Origin: G051903925 sp051903925
Lineage (GTDB): Bacteria > Pseudomonadota > Alphaproteobacteria > Zavarziniales > Zavarziniaceae
Length of the DNA stretch: 64,000 nt
Reading direction: 5' to 3'
Assembly (NCBI RefSeq): GCF_051903925.1
Contig: NZ_CP173678.1
Coordinates: forward strand, 1,922,001-1,986,000
This document shows positions 9,628 through 21,884 of the stretch, one piece after another. Position numbers and translations under genes: made by a program. Numbering within the stretch: position 1 is the stretch's first letter; every line of letters starts with the position of its first letter. The notes under the pieces were generated by a model. That model did no database searches, was not told the DNA's origin, and was given only the letters and a program-made list of their open reading frames with translations.

Positions 9628-10406
9628 CTGGGCACGCGGGCAATGCCGCGCAGCCGGACGATGTGGTCGAAGGCCGCGTTGATCGCCGCCAGCCTTTGTC
9701 CCGACACGGCGATCATCTCCGGCGGCAGGCCTTGGGCGATCAGGGCGTCCGGATGGTGGCGGCGCACCAGGGCCTTCCACGCCTTGCGCAGGGCCTCGTC
9801 CGAGATGTCGCGGGCGACGCCCAGCACGACATAGGGATCGGCCTCGTCAGCACCCAGGTGCGCCTCGCGGATGCGGGCGAAGTCGTCTGCGGTGAAGTGG
9901 AAGGCCCGGGCCACGCCCTCCAGATAGGCCAGTTCCGCGGCCGTGACGTGGCCATCGGCCTTGGCGATGTGGAACAGCCCGTCCAGCAGGTCTTCCAGCA
10001 CGGCGGGTCGCCCGCGGAACAGGCGCCCAAGTTGTGCCGCATAGGAATCCCAGCCCAGGGTGTCCTGCTTGGCCAGGTCGAACACGCGCTCGACATTGCG
10101 CGCCTCGTGCGGGGGGACCTCGAATATGTCGCGGAATGCCGCCACCTCGTCGCGCGTCACCTCACCATCCGCGCGCGCCATCTTGGCACTCAGGGCGATG
10201 ACGCCGATGGTGAAGGCAATGCCATGCTCGGGGCGCGGCGCCTCACCGTCCTCGCCCTCGGGCGCGCCGACGGCGTCGTGATGGTGCAGGCAGTCGTCGC
10301 GGATCACGTCGAAGGCATGGCCGGCCAGCCCGCCCAGCAGGAAGCCGACCGGCCCACCCAGGGCCAGTCCCGCCGCACTGCCGATCAGCTTGCCCCACAA
10401 TTCCAT
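9618..10406 (-). CDS. DjlA-like protein: TerB domain plus C-terminal J-domain
   Basis: The protein has 262 residues. An N-terminal glycine-rich hydrophobic stretch (LIGSAAGLALGGPVGFLLGGLAG) may be a membrane segment. A TerB-like helical domain follows (about 60-175; AKMARADGEVTRDE, HIAKADGHVTAAE), then a J-domain (about 195-262) with the HPD triad in RRHHPD. This is the DjlA architecture, a membrane-anchored DnaK co-chaperone. Start MELWGK was chosen over an upstream Met because GGGAG lies about nine bases before it. The gene stands alone. Confidence 0.85.
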   Translation of the reverse strand: MELWGKLIGSAAGLALGGPVGFLLGGLAGHAFDVIRDDCLHHHDAVGAPEGEDGEAPRPEHGIAFTIGVIALSAKMARADGEVTRDEVAAFRDIFEVPPHEARNVERVFDLAKQDTLGWDSYAAQLGRLFRGRPAVLEDLLDGLFHIAKADGHVTAAELAYLEGVARAFHFTADDFARIREAHLGADEADPYVVLGVARDISDEALRKAWKALVRRHHPDALIAQGLPPEMIAVSGQRLAAINAAFDHIVRLRGIARVPSPA

Positions 10407-10590
10407 CGTGCCACGCTCCCTGGGCATCCGCCCGGCTGCAACTGCTGCCGCGCATGATGGTGCCCATCAACATGGCCGGATCATGGCGTCAACCTGAACC
10501 ATCGTACATCCAGGCCGTGGAGGGACCACGGGATGTGATACGAAATGTATCCGCCGCCGGACGACCCGCCGTGGCAGCAGGGCGTGGCGC

Positions 10591-12093
10591 TCAGCGGCGG
10601 CCCAGTGCCCGCTGCAGCGACAGGGTCCGCAGGACCTTGCGGCCCCAGGACGGCGGCCGCTCCGGATCCAGCAGGTCGTTCTCGGCCAGCGCTTCCTCGA
10701 TCCGCGCGGGCTTGTCCGGGGCATAGGGGACCAGGCTGCGCCCCGGGCCGCGCAGCGCCTCGATCGCCTGGATGACGCTGCCGCCGCGCGCGGCGACGGC
10801 CTCCGCCACCTCGGCCACACGGGCGCCCAGGTGCTCGGCCAGCAGGTCGTGCCGCACGCCCAGGATCGCGGCACGGACCTCCCGCCCCGCGGCCTCGCCG
10901 GCGGGGGCTTCCACCGCCAGGTCGCACTCGGTGTCGAAGCCCATCGACCGGTTGTTGAAGTTGGAGGAGCCGACCCGCAGCAGGCGATCGTCCACCACCA
11001 TGATCTTGGCATGGACATAGATCGGCGCACCCCCCGCGGTCACCGGCGTATAGATGCGGAACCGCTTGTGGGCGTCGGCGTCGTTGACCAGCTTCAGCAG
11101 GCGATAGCGCGCGGTGTCCATCGTCACCGCCTCCAGGAAGCCGTCGGCGGATTCCGGGTTGATGACGACGATCTCCGGCCCGTCCGGGTCGCGCAGGCGC
11201 TGCGCCATCGCCTCCGCGATGCGGCGGGAGGCGAAGTACTGGCTTTCGCAATAGATGACGTGGCGCGCCCCGGCGATCGCATCCAGGTACAGGCGCTCGA
11301 TCTCGCGCACCTCGGCCCGGTCCTTGTACTCGGGGATGGTCCGGGCCACGGCGACCGGGATGCGGTTGAATGTCGGCGTGACGGAGGCGGGCCAGATCGC
11401 CGGGCAGTCGCGCGGCGGCTCCAGTTCCTCCCCGCAGGCCCAGGTCCAGCGCTCGCGGGCCAGCGCGCCCAGCGCCCGCGCCACCGCGCCATCGACGACA
11501 GTCGAGGCATCGTGCCAAGGGCCATAGCGCCGCCCGCTCGGCCGCCGCCGCCGCGGGTCCTTGTCGCGATGCGCCCGCGTGTCCCAGCGGTCGGCCGTCA
11601 TGTCGATCCCGCCGCAAAAGGCGACGACATCGTCGACCACCACGATCTTCTGATGATGGGCGGCAGCCATGGGATGGGCGCCGTCCAGCTTGAAATGGAT
11701 GCGGCGGCTGGTCATCCAGTCCAGCACCGCCAGGGGGGTGGTACCGCGGCCCAGGGCCTGGATCACGCCCAGGTCCCATTTCAGGACATAGACGTTGACC
11801 GTGGGCCGGTTCTTGTCCAGCCAGCGCAGGAACGGCCCCAGGCGGTTGGGCCCCTCCAGGGTTTGGCCTTCCGGCTCGAACTTGATGCGCGTGTCGAAGT
11901 CCCAGCCGATCAGATAGACCGAATGACGGGCCTCAAGGATCGCTTCCTTGACCGCCTTGAAATAGGCATCCGCCTCCATGATCAGGGCCAGGCGGTCGGC
12001 GTCCACGATGCGCCAGCAGTTCCGCCCGGGCTGCAACAGGGGGGGCGTCGCCACGGGCAAGGAGCGCGCAGGCGTCTGAGGCAAGGAACTCAA
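10591..12093 (-). CDS. Phospholipase D/cardiolipin synthase-family protein
   Basis: This 500-residue enzyme has two HKD motifs: HxK at 147-149 (HHQKIVVVDD) and at 361-363 (HAKIMVVDD, followed by GSSNFNNRS). It is a phosphatidyltransferase or phospholipase D, likely acting on membrane lipids. No clear N-terminal membrane anchor is seen, unlike classical cardiolipin synthases. There is no ATG near the natural start; a TTG at 12093 preceded by GGGGAG at a six-base spacing is the best choice. The open frame continues upstream only by running through the chemoreceptor gene in another frame. Confidence 0.85.
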   Translation of the reverse strand: MSSLPQTPARSLPVATPPLLQPGRNCWRIVDADRLALIMEADAYFKAVKEAILEARHSVYLIGWDFDTRIKFEPEGQTLEGPNRLGPFLRWLDKNRPTVNVYVLKWDLGVIQALGRGTTPLAVLDWMTSRRIHFKLDGAHPMAAAHHQKIVVVDDVVAFCGGIDMTADRWDTRAHRDKDPRRRRPSGRRYGPWHDASTVVDGAVARALGALARERWTWACGEELEPPRDCPAIWPASVTPTFNRIPVAVARTIPEYKDRAEVREIERLYLDAIAGARHVIYCESQYFASRRIAEAMAQRLRDPDGPEIVVINPESADGFLEAVTMDTARYRLLKLVNDADAHKRFRIYTPVTAGGAPIYVHAKIMVVDDRLLRVGSSNFNNRSMGFDTECDLAVEAPAGEAAGREVRAAILGVRHDLLAEHLGARVAEVAEAVAARGGSVIQAIEALRGPGRSLVPYAPDKPARIEEALAENDLLDPERPPSWGRKVLRTLSLQRALGRR

Positions 12094-12232
12094 CGATGGC
12101 TCCCCGGTTCGGTCCCGCGAACGACCGGCGCCCAAGCGGGGCCGGCTGGGCCACTCGGCCCACAAGGGAAACGGCCGCGACGGGCACCAGTTCCCGCCGC
12201 CCGTCGCGGTCGTGCGCTCCGCCTTGGCGCCG

Positions 12233-14308
12233 TCAGGCCGCCTCGACCTCCGCGATGAAGCGGTCGACCTCGGCCCGCAGAGTCTCGGCATGGCGGGACA
12301 GGTCGGAGGCGGTCGCCAGGACGCTGCCAGAGGCATCGCCCGTGACCTGCGCCGCCTGACTGACGCCGTCAATGCCGGCCGTGACGTCGGACGTGCCGGA
12401 CGCCGCCTGCTGCACGTTGCGCGCGATCTCGGCGGTGGCCGCGACCTGCTCCTCCACGGCGCTGGCAATGCCGCCGGCGACGGTGTTGAGCTCGCGGATG
12501 GAACCGTCGATGCGGGCGATGGCCTGGGCGGCGCCGCGGGTCGACGATTGAATGTCGTCGATCTGCTGGGCGATCTCCTCGGTCGCGCGGGCCGTCTGGT
12601 TGGCCAGCGTCTTGACCTCGCTGGCGACCACGGCAAAGCCCTTGCCCGCCTCGCCCGCCCGCGCGGCCTCGATCGTCGCGTTCAGGGCCAGCAGGTTGGT
12701 CTGACCCGCGATGCCCTGGATCAGCTTGACCACATCGCCGATGCGGCCGGCCGCGTTCTCCAGCGCGCGCATGGTCTGCGCGGTGTCGCTGGCCTCGTCC
12801 ACCGCGCGGCCCGACAGGGTGGCGGACTGCTCCACCTGGCGGCCGATCTCCTGCGACGAGCTGGCCAGCTGCTCGCTGGCGCTGGCCACCATCTGGACAT
12901 TGGCCGAGGCCTGCTCCGCGGCGGCGCTGACGCGCGACGCCTGGCCCGCCGTCTGGTCCGCGCTGGCCGACAGGGATTGCGCGTTGCTCTGCAACTCGAC
13001 CGCCGCCGCGCCCACGCTGGCGACCACGCGGGCAATGCCGTTGCGGAAGGCCTCGACCAACTGGGCAATGCGGCGCGAGCGTTCGACCTGGCCCTGAATC
13101 CGGGCCTCCTCTGCCAGGCGGGCCTGGCGTTCGCCTTCGGCCTGGCGGCGCGCGGCCTCCGCCTGCTGCGCGCGGACCTGGTCGGCCTCGCGCTCCAGCG
13201 CCAGCTTGTCGAGGCCGGCCTGCTTGAAGACCTGCACGGCAGCGGCCATGGCACCCAGTTCGTCGCCGCGTTCCTGGCCCGGCACCGCCTGGTCCAGGTT
13301 GCCGGCGGCCAGGCGCTTCATCGCCTCCGTCAGGGCGATGACCGGCCCGCCGATCGAATTGCCCAGGCGCAGCGCCAGCAGCGTGCCAAAGCCGATCGCA
13401 GCCAGCGTGACGATGCCCGTCGCCCAGATCAGCCAGGTCATTTCCAGCTGCGATGCCTCGCGCACCGCCAGGTCGGAACTGCGCCGCTCGCCGACACGCG
13501 CCACGAAAAGCTGGTCGATGCGGGTACCCAGGTCGTCCAGCTTGCTCGTGCGGATCGTCTCGACCGCCGGGATCGTGGCCAGGAACTCGCGCGCTCCGCC
13601 GACATAGCGCCGCTGTTCCGCCGCCAGTCCCTCGACCAGCGGACTGGCCAAGGGGTCCTGGATGGTCTGTGCCAGGGTGGCGAAGGCCGCCTCCGCGGCA
13701 TCGAACAGTCGCGCGGCGCTCGCCCCATCCTCCTCGCGCCGGCTTTGCAGGGCCTTGAACAGCTGCGAGCGGGCGGAGAAGAACGCCTCGTCGAAGCGCG
13801 CGATGGCGAGCAGGGCACCCGGTGCCTGCGCCGCTGCATGCGCGGTCAGGGCGTGCACCCGCTCCGCGACCTGGACCGCCGCGGGGTTCAGGACGTCGGC
13901 CAGCAGCACCTCGCGCCGTGCCATGTGGGCGGCGATCTCGTCGGTCGCTGCAATATAGGCGCGGATCATCGTGCCCACCTGGCGGAAGGTGTCGGTCTCC
14001 TCCGGGTTCAGGGCTTCGCCTGCCAGGCGATTGGCATCGCGGGCCAGTTCCGTGGCCAGGCTGTGCGCGGCGTCCAGGTCGCCAGGGGTCCCGGTGCCGA
14101 TATAGCGGTTGGTCCGCAGGCGCAGCAGGGTGGCGCTGACGCGCAGCTCCTCCAGAGCGTAGGTGTGGTCAGAGCCGTTCGAGAACGTCTCGAAACTATG
14201 GTCGATGCGGACCAGCCCCAGCGCCAGGCCACTCGACACGGCCAGCAGGATCAACAGGATCCCCGAAAAACCAGCGATCAGCTTCTTCCGGATCGGCCAG
14301 TGGGCCAT
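12233..14308 (-). CDS. Methyl-accepting chemotaxis protein
   Basis: This 691-residue transmembrane chemoreceptor has a first membrane segment at about 8-28, an all-helical periplasmic sensor to about 305, and a second membrane segment near 310-330 ([19 protein letters not shown]). A HAMP domain and the coiled-coil signalling domain follow. The signalling hairpin tip, [19 protein letters not shown], is well conserved. Start MAHWPIRKK is preceded by GGGGTGAG; an upstream in-frame Met lies in non-coding AT-rich sequence. A TATAAG -10-like box lies in that leader. No che genes are nearby, so it is an orphan receptor; the ligand is unknown. Confidence 0.92.
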   Translation of the reverse strand: MAHWPIRKKLIAGFSGILLILLAVSSGLALGLVRIDHSFETFSNGSDHTYALEELRVSATLLRLRTNRYIGTGTPGDLDAAHSLATELARDANRLAGEALNPEETDTFRQVGTMIRAYIAATDEIAAHMARREVLLADVLNPAAVQVAERVHALTAHAAAQAPGALLAIARFDEAFFSARSQLFKALQSRREEDGASAARLFDAAEAAFATLAQTIQDPLASPLVEGLAAEQRRYVGGAREFLATIPAVETIRTSKLDDLGTRIDQLFVARVGERRSSDLAVREASQLEMTWLIWATGIVTLAAIGFGTLLALRLGNSIGGPVIALTEAMKRLAAGNLDQAVPGQERGDELGAMAAAVQVFKQAGLDKLALEREADQVRAQQAEAARRQAEGERQARLAEEARIQGQVERSRRIAQLVEAFRNGIARVVASVGAAAVELQSNAQSLSASADQTAGQASRVSAAAEQASANVQMVASASEQLASSSQEIGRQVEQSATLSGRAVDEASDTAQTMRALENAAGRIGDVVKLIQGIAGQTNLLALNATIEAARAGEAGKGFAVVASEVKTLANQTARATEEIAQQIDDIQSSTRGAAQAIARIDGSIRELNTVAGGIASAVEEQVAATAEIARNVQQAASGTSDVTAGIDGVSQAAQVTGDASGSVLATASDLSRHAETLRAEVDRFIAEVEAA

Positions 14309-14440
14309 GGCGCTCACCCCGTTGCTCTTATAGCAAAAGTTGTGAGGCTGAAGCAGTTGATGAGTTGTAAACAATCCGTGGGCGTACTCTGCCGCGGCCC
14401 GCCGGGATCTGGGCGATCCCAGCGGGCGCGGCACTGGCCC

Positions 14441-15580
14441 TCAGGCCAGCGCGGCGTAGATGGCGTCGCGCAGGCGCACCGTGAATGGCCCCGCCATGCC
14501 CTCGATCGTCGTGTTGGTGAAGGCCACCACGCTCAGGTCGCGGGCCGGATCCATGAAGTAGCTGTGGCCATAGACGCCGCCCCAGGCGACCGTGCCGCGC
14601 GACTGGGGCGAGGCGGCCGCCGCGGGATCGTCCAGGACCGAGAAGCCATAGGTGAATTTCCAGCCGGGACCGGTGATCGCCACGTCCAGCGGCCCGATCT
14701 GGTTGGCCAGCATCGTGGCGACCGAATGGGCCTTCAGGATGGGCGCACCGCCCGTGCGGATGGCCTCCAGGAAGCGCAGGAAGTCGGGCGCCGTGCCCGC
14801 CATGCCGCCCCCGCCCGAGGGGAAGGAGCCTGGATCGAAGATCCGCTCCGGCGCGAAGCGGATGCCCGACAGCTCGGCAAAGGGCACGACATGCCGCTCC
14901 CCCATCAGCACGGGCTCAGGCGCGCCATCGGCATAGGCGGCCGCCATGCGCGAGCGGTCGGCAATCGCAAAGCCGGTATCGGCCATGCCCAGCTTCTGCG
15001 TGACATGCCGCGCCACCAGCTCCGGCAGCGGCGCGTCGCCGGCCCGCTCCAGCACGGCCCCGGCCACGTCGATGCCGACCGAGTAAAACCAGCCCGCCCC
15101 CGGCGGGAAGAAGAGCGGCACCGACGCCAGCCTGGCCATGTGCTCCGCCATGCCCAGGCCCGGCTGGTCCAGGCCGTCCGAAATGCCGGCGACCAGATAG
15201 GGACCGTCCGCCGGCTGCAGGAAGCCATAGCCCAGGCCCGACGTGTGGGTGAGCAGCTGGCCGATGGTGATCGTGGGCGCCGTCCCGTCGGGCAGGCGCG
15301 GCGTGAAACCGGGCAGGAAGCGGGTCACCGCATCGTCCAGGCCCAGCTGACCCGCCTCCGCCATGGCCAGCGCCGTGGCGGTCACCATCGCCTTGGTCAC
15401 GGAGGCCAGGCGGAACACGGTGTCGAGCGCCATCGGCCGCCCCGCCTCCCGGTCCGCCAGGCCGACGGCGCGCGAGAAGAAGGGCTTGCCCCCTTGCGCG
15501 ACCAGGATGCTCGCGCCCACCAGCTGCTTCTCGGCGATTGCCGAGTCCAGAACCGCGTCGATCCCGTCTGTGCCCGCCAT
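14441..15580 (-). CDS. Serine hydrolase, beta-lactamase/family VIII esterase fold
   Basis: This 379-residue cytoplasmic-looking protein has the class C beta-lactamase-like SxxK motif SVTK (Ser60, Lys63) and a GHSYFMD block near the C terminus in place of KTG. The second motif reads Y-S-V where penicillin-recognising enzymes have Y-S-N. That combination fits family VIII carboxylesterases or D-aminopeptidases better than true beta-lactamases. No signal peptide is seen, which also argues against resistance function. Start ATG 15580 follows GGGGGGAAG. The natural substrate is unknown. Confidence 0.8.
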   Translation of the reverse strand: MAGTDGIDAVLDSAIAEKQLVGASILVAQGGKPFFSRAVGLADREAGRPMALDTVFRLASVTKAMVTATALAMAEAGQLGLDDAVTRFLPGFTPRLPDGTAPTITIGQLLTHTSGLGYGFLQPADGPYLVAGISDGLDQPGLGMAEHMARLASVPLFFPPGAGWFYSVGIDVAGAVLERAGDAPLPELVARHVTQKLGMADTGFAIADRSRMAAAYADGAPEPVLMGERHVVPFAELSGIRFAPERIFDPGSFPSGGGGMAGTAPDFLRFLEAIRTGGAPILKAHSVATMLANQIGPLDVAITGPGWKFTYGFSVLDDPAAAASPQSRGTVAWGGVYGHSYFMDPARDLSVVAFTNTTIEGMAGPFTVRLRDAIYAALA

Positions 15581-15662
15581 CGTCTTCCCCCCGTTTCGAA
15601 TGCGCTTCCTGTCTAGCACGCGGGAGCGGGATGGGAGCCGGGTGGTTGGCGGGGACCGCGAG

Positions 15663-17945
15663 TCAGGAATAGACGAAATCGGCCGCGCTGAAGTCCGCCG
15701 GGGCCAGCATGGTGCCCAGGTTGGCCAGTGCGTGGCCAAAGCCGCCCGGCGTGTGCCAAAGGATCGTCTCGCCGGCATCGTTCTCGGCCAGGACGAGGGA
15801 GACGGGCAGCCCGGTGCTGCGTCCCGCCAGATAGGCCTCCACGTCCGCGCCGTCGTTGAGGGATCCGCCGGTATAGATCACGACATCGACCCCGCTCAGG
15901 TCGCCCTCTCCGGTTGGATCGAGCGCGACGGTGTCGAGCGGCGGTACAAGGCCGGATGGCCCGAACTGGAACGTGTCGGTGCCCGGCGTGAAGTCCGTGA
16001 TCGTGTTCTGGAAGCCGGTGAGCACGAATGCGTCTGCCCCGGCGCCCCCGGTCAGCGTGTTGCCGGCGCCAGAGATCAGCGTGTCATCGCCGCCACCGCC
16101 GTCGAAAGTGCCGCGGCCGTTCCAGGCGTCGATGATGTTGGCACCGTTGCTGCCGACGACCGTGGCATGGAGGCCGCCCGAGATCCCGACATTAACGAAG
16201 TTGCGCACGACGGCCGCGGACGGTGAGTGGTCCGCGGCCCCCAGGTCGATGACGCCGCCGACCGTGGTCTCAAGCCAGTTCACGCCGGATTCGCCGTCGA
16301 TCAGGACGTCGTCGGGATCGAACTCGATGACGTCGTCGCCGGCCCCGCCCAGCAGTGTGTCGGCCCCCGGGCCGCCATAAAGGAAATCGCGGTCGCTGCC
16401 ACCGATCAGGATGTCGGCTCCATCGCCGCCATGCAGCGTATCCTGGCCCGCTCCGCCGGCAAGGTAGTCGTCGCCACCGCGACCCTCGAACGCATCGTCG
16501 CCGGCCGCGCCCTGCAGCCAGTTGGCCCAGTCCGTGCCGATCACCCGGACCCCGATCGTGCCGACTGCCTGCACGTCCTCGAAGCTCCGGACAATGCCGC
16601 CATAGCCGCTGATGTTCTGGTTGGCCCGGCCCAGGTCGAACACGCCGCCGCTGGAGACGTAGAGGTTGTCGTCGCCCCCGCCACCGTCGACCGTGGCATC
16701 GGCCGGGTCATAGACGACCAGGTCCGTGTCGTTTCCGCCCAGCAGCGTGTCGCGGCCAGCGCCACCATCCATGTAGTTCACGCCGCGCATGCCCGGGGCC
16801 ACGTTGGCCGAAGCATCGCCGCTCACCAGAAGGTCGTCGCCGCTGCCGCCGTGCAGGTCGTCCTGGCCCAGGCCGCCGATCGCGGTCTGGCCGCCATCGC
16901 CCAGGTAGAGGCCAAGGTCCAGGTCGAGCCGCGCGCTGGTGACGACCAGGCCCGGTGTGTCGTTGAGGATCAGCGTGACCCCCGCGGTCGGGGCTGGCGC
17001 GTCCAGGACCACCCGCTCGAACCCCGTGATGCCGTCGCCCATGGTCAGGCTCAGGGCCTGGGGCGGGGGCAGGCCCGTCGTCTGGATCAGGTGCAGGGTG
17101 TCCGTTCCGGCCCCGCCCGCGACGCTGTGCATGCCCAGCGCCATGCCGAAGCGCAGCGTCAGGCTGTCGTCACCCGCCCCCAGGTCGCCCGACAGGACGA
17201 GCGCGCCACCACCCGGGACGCTCACCGCGTCGGTGCCGCCACCAGTATCCAGGACAAGCGTGGCGGTTCCTGTGGGGCCGGTCGGATCCTCTACCCGGAT
17301 CGTATCGGCGCCCGCTCCGCCGACCAGGGTCAGCGTGCTGCCCGTGGCACTGGCCAGCAGCGCATGCGGCATCGTGATGTTGCCGCCACCATTGGCCAGC
17401 TGGATCACCTCGATCCCCGACACGCGGGCCAGGGCGGTCGCGGCGACATTCCCGACGCTCGTGAACACCAGGCGATCCTGCGCCGCACCATCGCCACCCA
17501 CGATCCGGTCGGATCCGGTCAGCTCTCCCATCGTGAAGCGGAACGTGTCGGCCCCGGCACCGCCCAGCAGCGTGTCGCTGGCGCCGCCGCCGCCGGCCGT
17601 GACGTCGATGGCCAGGGAGGCGCCCAGCGCCCGCGCATCGACCAGGTCGTTGCCCGTGCCGCCTGCGATGCCCAGCACACCGCCCTCGGCCGACGCAACC
17701 AGCGCCGCCGTCAGCGTCAGGCTGTTGGAGCCGTTGGCCAGCTGGATCCGCTCGAATCCCGAGACACCCGCCAGCGCCGCGGTCCCGATCGTGCCCGCCG
17801 CCGTGAGCTGCAGGACATCGATCCCGCCCAGCCCGCCCGCCAGCATGTCCAGCGGCCCCAGGTCCGCAGGCGCCACGCGCACCAGATCGGCCCCCGGCCC
17901 GCCCACGAACGTGTCGGCACCTGCAGTACCCGTAAACGTCACCAT
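15663..17945 (-). CDS. RTX/hemolysin-type calcium-binding repeat protein
   Basis: The 760-residue protein is dominated by GGxGxDxxx nonapeptides (GGAGADTFRF, GGSGDDLLVSG, GGAGQDTLHGGDGADILIGG). Such repeats bind calcium and form parallel beta-rolls outside the cell. There is no signal peptide, as expected for type I secretion, where the uncleaved signal sits at the C terminus; the last residues, AADFSAADFVYS-like and acidic/aromatic, fit this. No catalytic domain is recognisable between the repeats. No type I secretion genes are nearby. Function (adhesin, S-layer-like or other) is unknown. Confidence 0.8.
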   Translation of the reverse strand: MVTFTGTAGADTFVGGPGADLVRVAPADLGPLDMLAGGLGGIDVLQLTAAGTIGTAALAGVSGFERIQLANGSNSLTLTAALVASAEGGVLGIAGGTGNDLVDARALGASLAIDVTAGGGGASDTLLGGAGADTFRFTMGELTGSDRIVGGDGAAQDRLVFTSVGNVAATALARVSGIEVIQLANGGGNITMPHALLASATGSTLTLVGGAGADTIRVEDPTGPTGTATLVLDTGGGTDAVSVPGGGALVLSGDLGAGDDSLTLRFGMALGMHSVAGGAGTDTLHLIQTTGLPPPQALSLTMGDGITGFERVVLDAPAPTAGVTLILNDTPGLVVTSARLDLDLGLYLGDGGQTAIGGLGQDDLHGGSGDDLLVSGDASANVAPGMRGVNYMDGGAGRDTLLGGNDTDLVVYDPADATVDGGGGDDNLYVSSGGVFDLGRANQNISGYGGIVRSFEDVQAVGTIGVRVIGTDWANWLQGAAGDDAFEGRGGDDYLAGGAGQDTLHGGDGADILIGGSDRDFLYGGPGADTLLGGAGDDVIEFDPDDVLIDGESGVNWLETTVGGVIDLGAADHSPSAAVVRNFVNVGISGGLHATVVGSNGANIIDAWNGRGTFDGGGGDDTLISGAGNTLTGGAGADAFVLTGFQNTITDFTPGTDTFQFGPSGLVPPLDTVALDPTGEGDLSGVDVVIYTGGSLNDGADVEAYLAGRSTGLPVSLVLAENDAGETILWHTPGGFGHALANLGTMLAPADFSAADFVYS

Positions 17946-18081
17946 GCCCCGTGCCCTGCCCCCATAAGACGCGGCCGCAGGCTATCACGCACTGCGCGCC
18001 AAGACATGCGGTGCACTGACGGAAACCCCTGCGCGACCGCGCAAATGGCCTTCGTGTCGGTTCGGATGATGCGGATGAAGG

Positions 18082-18155
18082 TGGCTGGGGGACTAGGATT
18101 CGAACCTAGACTGGCGGAGTCAGAGTCCGCTGTCCTACCGTTAGACGATCCCCCA
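18082..18155 (-). tRNA. tRNA-Gln (anticodon CTG)
   Basis: The cloverleaf is complete: acceptor TGGGGGA pairs with TCCCCCA, the T arm carries GGTTCGAATCC, and the anticodon stem GCGGA/TCCGC encloses the loop CTCTGAC, giving anticodon CTG. CCA is encoded. Length is 74 bases. Confidence 0.96.
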
Positions 18156-18594
18156 ACGGCGGCGTGGGCCGGGACAATCGTCGGGGTGGGCGCTCTTGTC
18201 AACCCCCCTTGTGCCCGCGAACCCGCGCCCGCGGTGCTGACGTGGCTTGAGGGGGGGCGCCGCTGGCGCGCATACTCGATCGCGGCGTGCGTCGCGGACG
18301 CGCGGGCGTCGTGGGGACACCCCCGGCGTTGGCCCCGGACGAAAGCCCGGTGCGGGGTCCCGGCGGATCTGGGACACTCCGCGGCACAGGTTGCGCAGGA
18401 ATCGCGGGGTGGACCGCGTGAAGGTTGACAGGACGCCGCCAGGGACCCGCGCGCGGCGCGGGACACGGGATGTGCGGCGTGGGGGGCGGGTGCTGACGTT
18501 GACGGGTATGACCTTGGATCGCGGACGACGGGACAGGATGGGCGGAGCGGCCGGACAGCCCGAGGGCGCGGCAGGCCCGGGCGCCGGGCCCCGC
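18156..18594. other. Long GC-rich leader between tRNA-Gln and clpS
   Basis: This 439-base stretch holds no convincing gene. An open frame continues upstream of clpS but its translation is arginine/glycine-rich shadow sequence. TTGACA and TTGACG hexamers occur (about 18424 and 18499), yet neither has a good -10 at the right distance. Confidence 0.4.
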
Positions 18595-18921
18595 ATGAGC
18601 GACATCAAGCGCGGCGGCGAGGGTGGTCCCGCGACCGGCATCGTGACCAAGGTCAAGCCCAAGACGCAGAAGCCCTCGATGTACAAGGTGCTGCTGCTGA
18701 ACGACGACTACACGCCCATGGAGTTCGTCGTCCACGTCCTGGAGCGGTTCTTCAACAAGAGCCGCGAGGAGGCGACACGGGTCATGCTGCACGTCCACCA
18801 GAAGGGCGTCGGCGTCTGTGGCGTCTATACGTTCGAGGTTGCCGAGACGAAGGTGACCCAGGTGATCGACTTTGCCCGTCGCCATTCCCATCCGCTGCAG
18901 TGCACGATGGAAAAGGAATGA
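18595..18921 (+). CDS. clpS: ATP-dependent Clp protease adaptor ClpS
   Basis: ClpS is the N-end-rule adaptor that hands substrates to ClpAP. The 108 residues contain the conserved core [17 protein letters not shown] and [21 protein letters not shown]. The flexible N-terminal extension needed for delivery precedes it. Start MSDIKRGG was chosen because it matches family length; the frame is open further upstream without family similarity. clpA follows 137 bases downstream, the usual arrangement. Confidence 0.95.
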   Translation: MSDIKRGGEGGPATGIVTKVKPKTQKPSMYKVLLLNDDYTPMEFVVHVLERFFNKSREEATRVMLHVHQKGVGVCGVYTFEVAETKVTQVIDFARRHSHPLQCTMEKE

Positions 18922-19019
18922 ACAAGCGAGGGGCAAACGGGTTCTGTGGTTCCGGATAGGGACCGCAGGGGGAGGGGGCCTTGATACGGCTTGGCATGGG
19001 GCAAGCCGAACCGGTTTTG

Positions 19020-19042
19020 CAGGCCGGCCTTTCGCCGGCCTG
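19020..19042 (+). promoter_or_regulatory. Perfect hairpin just upstream of the clpA ribosome-binding site
   Basis: CAGGCCGGC (19020-19028) and GCCGGCCTG (19034-19042) form a 9-bp perfect stem with a 5-base loop (CTTTC), three bases before the GGAGG of clpA. No T-run follows. It could be a weak terminator after clpS or a translation-control element for clpA. Confidence 0.4.
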
Positions 19043-19058
19043 AGTGGAGGACACAAGC

Positions 19059-21401
<2,343 letters not shown>

Positions 21402-21450
21402 GCCTGGCCCGACCCTCCCCCATGTGGCCCATGGGGGAGGGTGCCTGCCC

Positions 21451-21819
21451 ATGGCGGGAAACCCGATGACCGATACCGCCCGCGCAATCCCGATCCTGGC
21501 GTCCCTGAACATCCGGGAGAGTCGGGATTTCTATGTCGGGCGCCTGGGCTTTGCCCTGGTCTATGAGGATGCGGCCTATCTCATCGTGCGGCGCGACGAG
21601 ATGGAGCTGCACTTCTGGCTGACCGACGATCGCCGCTTCCCGGAGAATACCGGCTGCTACATTCGCGGTGGCCAGGTCGCGGATCTCTACGCCGAGTTCA
21701 GCGCGCGCGGCGTCGAGCGCCTTTCGAAGTTCGAGCTGCGACCCTGGGACATGAAGGAGTTCACCCTTCACGACCCCCACGGCAATCTGCTCCGCTTCGG
21801 CCTGGCCCCAGGGGAATAA
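21451..21819 (+). CDS. VOC-superfamily protein (glyoxalase/bleomycin-resistance fold)
   Basis: A small protein of about 122 residues with one vicinal-oxygen-chelate domain: ILASLNIRESRDFYVGRLGF at the start and FTLHDPHGNLLRFGL at the end. The pattern matches bleomycin-resistance-type binding proteins, which dimerise around a ligand or metal. His and Glu ligands are present (ELHFWL, DPHGNLLRF). The ATG at 21451 has GGGAGG ten bases before it; the ATG at 21466 (MTDTARA) is an alternative that fits family length better. The substrate is unknown. Confidence 0.75.
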   Translation: MAGNPMTDTARAIPILASLNIRESRDFYVGRLGFALVYEDAAYLIVRRDEMELHFWLTDDRRFPENTGCYIRGGQVADLYAEFSARGVERLSKFELRPWDMKEFTLHDPHGNLLRFGLAPGE

Positions 21820-21884
21820 CCCTGCCCTTGTGGGCTACCCTCTGCGCGCGTCCGACCCGATGAAAGCGCGCATCTATCGTCGCT

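Noticed and set aside
14441..15580. Antibiotic-resistance beta-lactamase
   Set aside because: No signal peptide, Y-S-V instead of Y-S-N and no KTG box; family VIII-type hydrolase fits better.
12212..15616. An 1134-codon plus-strand frame
   Set aside because: It lies wholly opposite the chemoreceptor and serine hydrolase genes, whose motifs are clear; the translation is low-complexity shadow.
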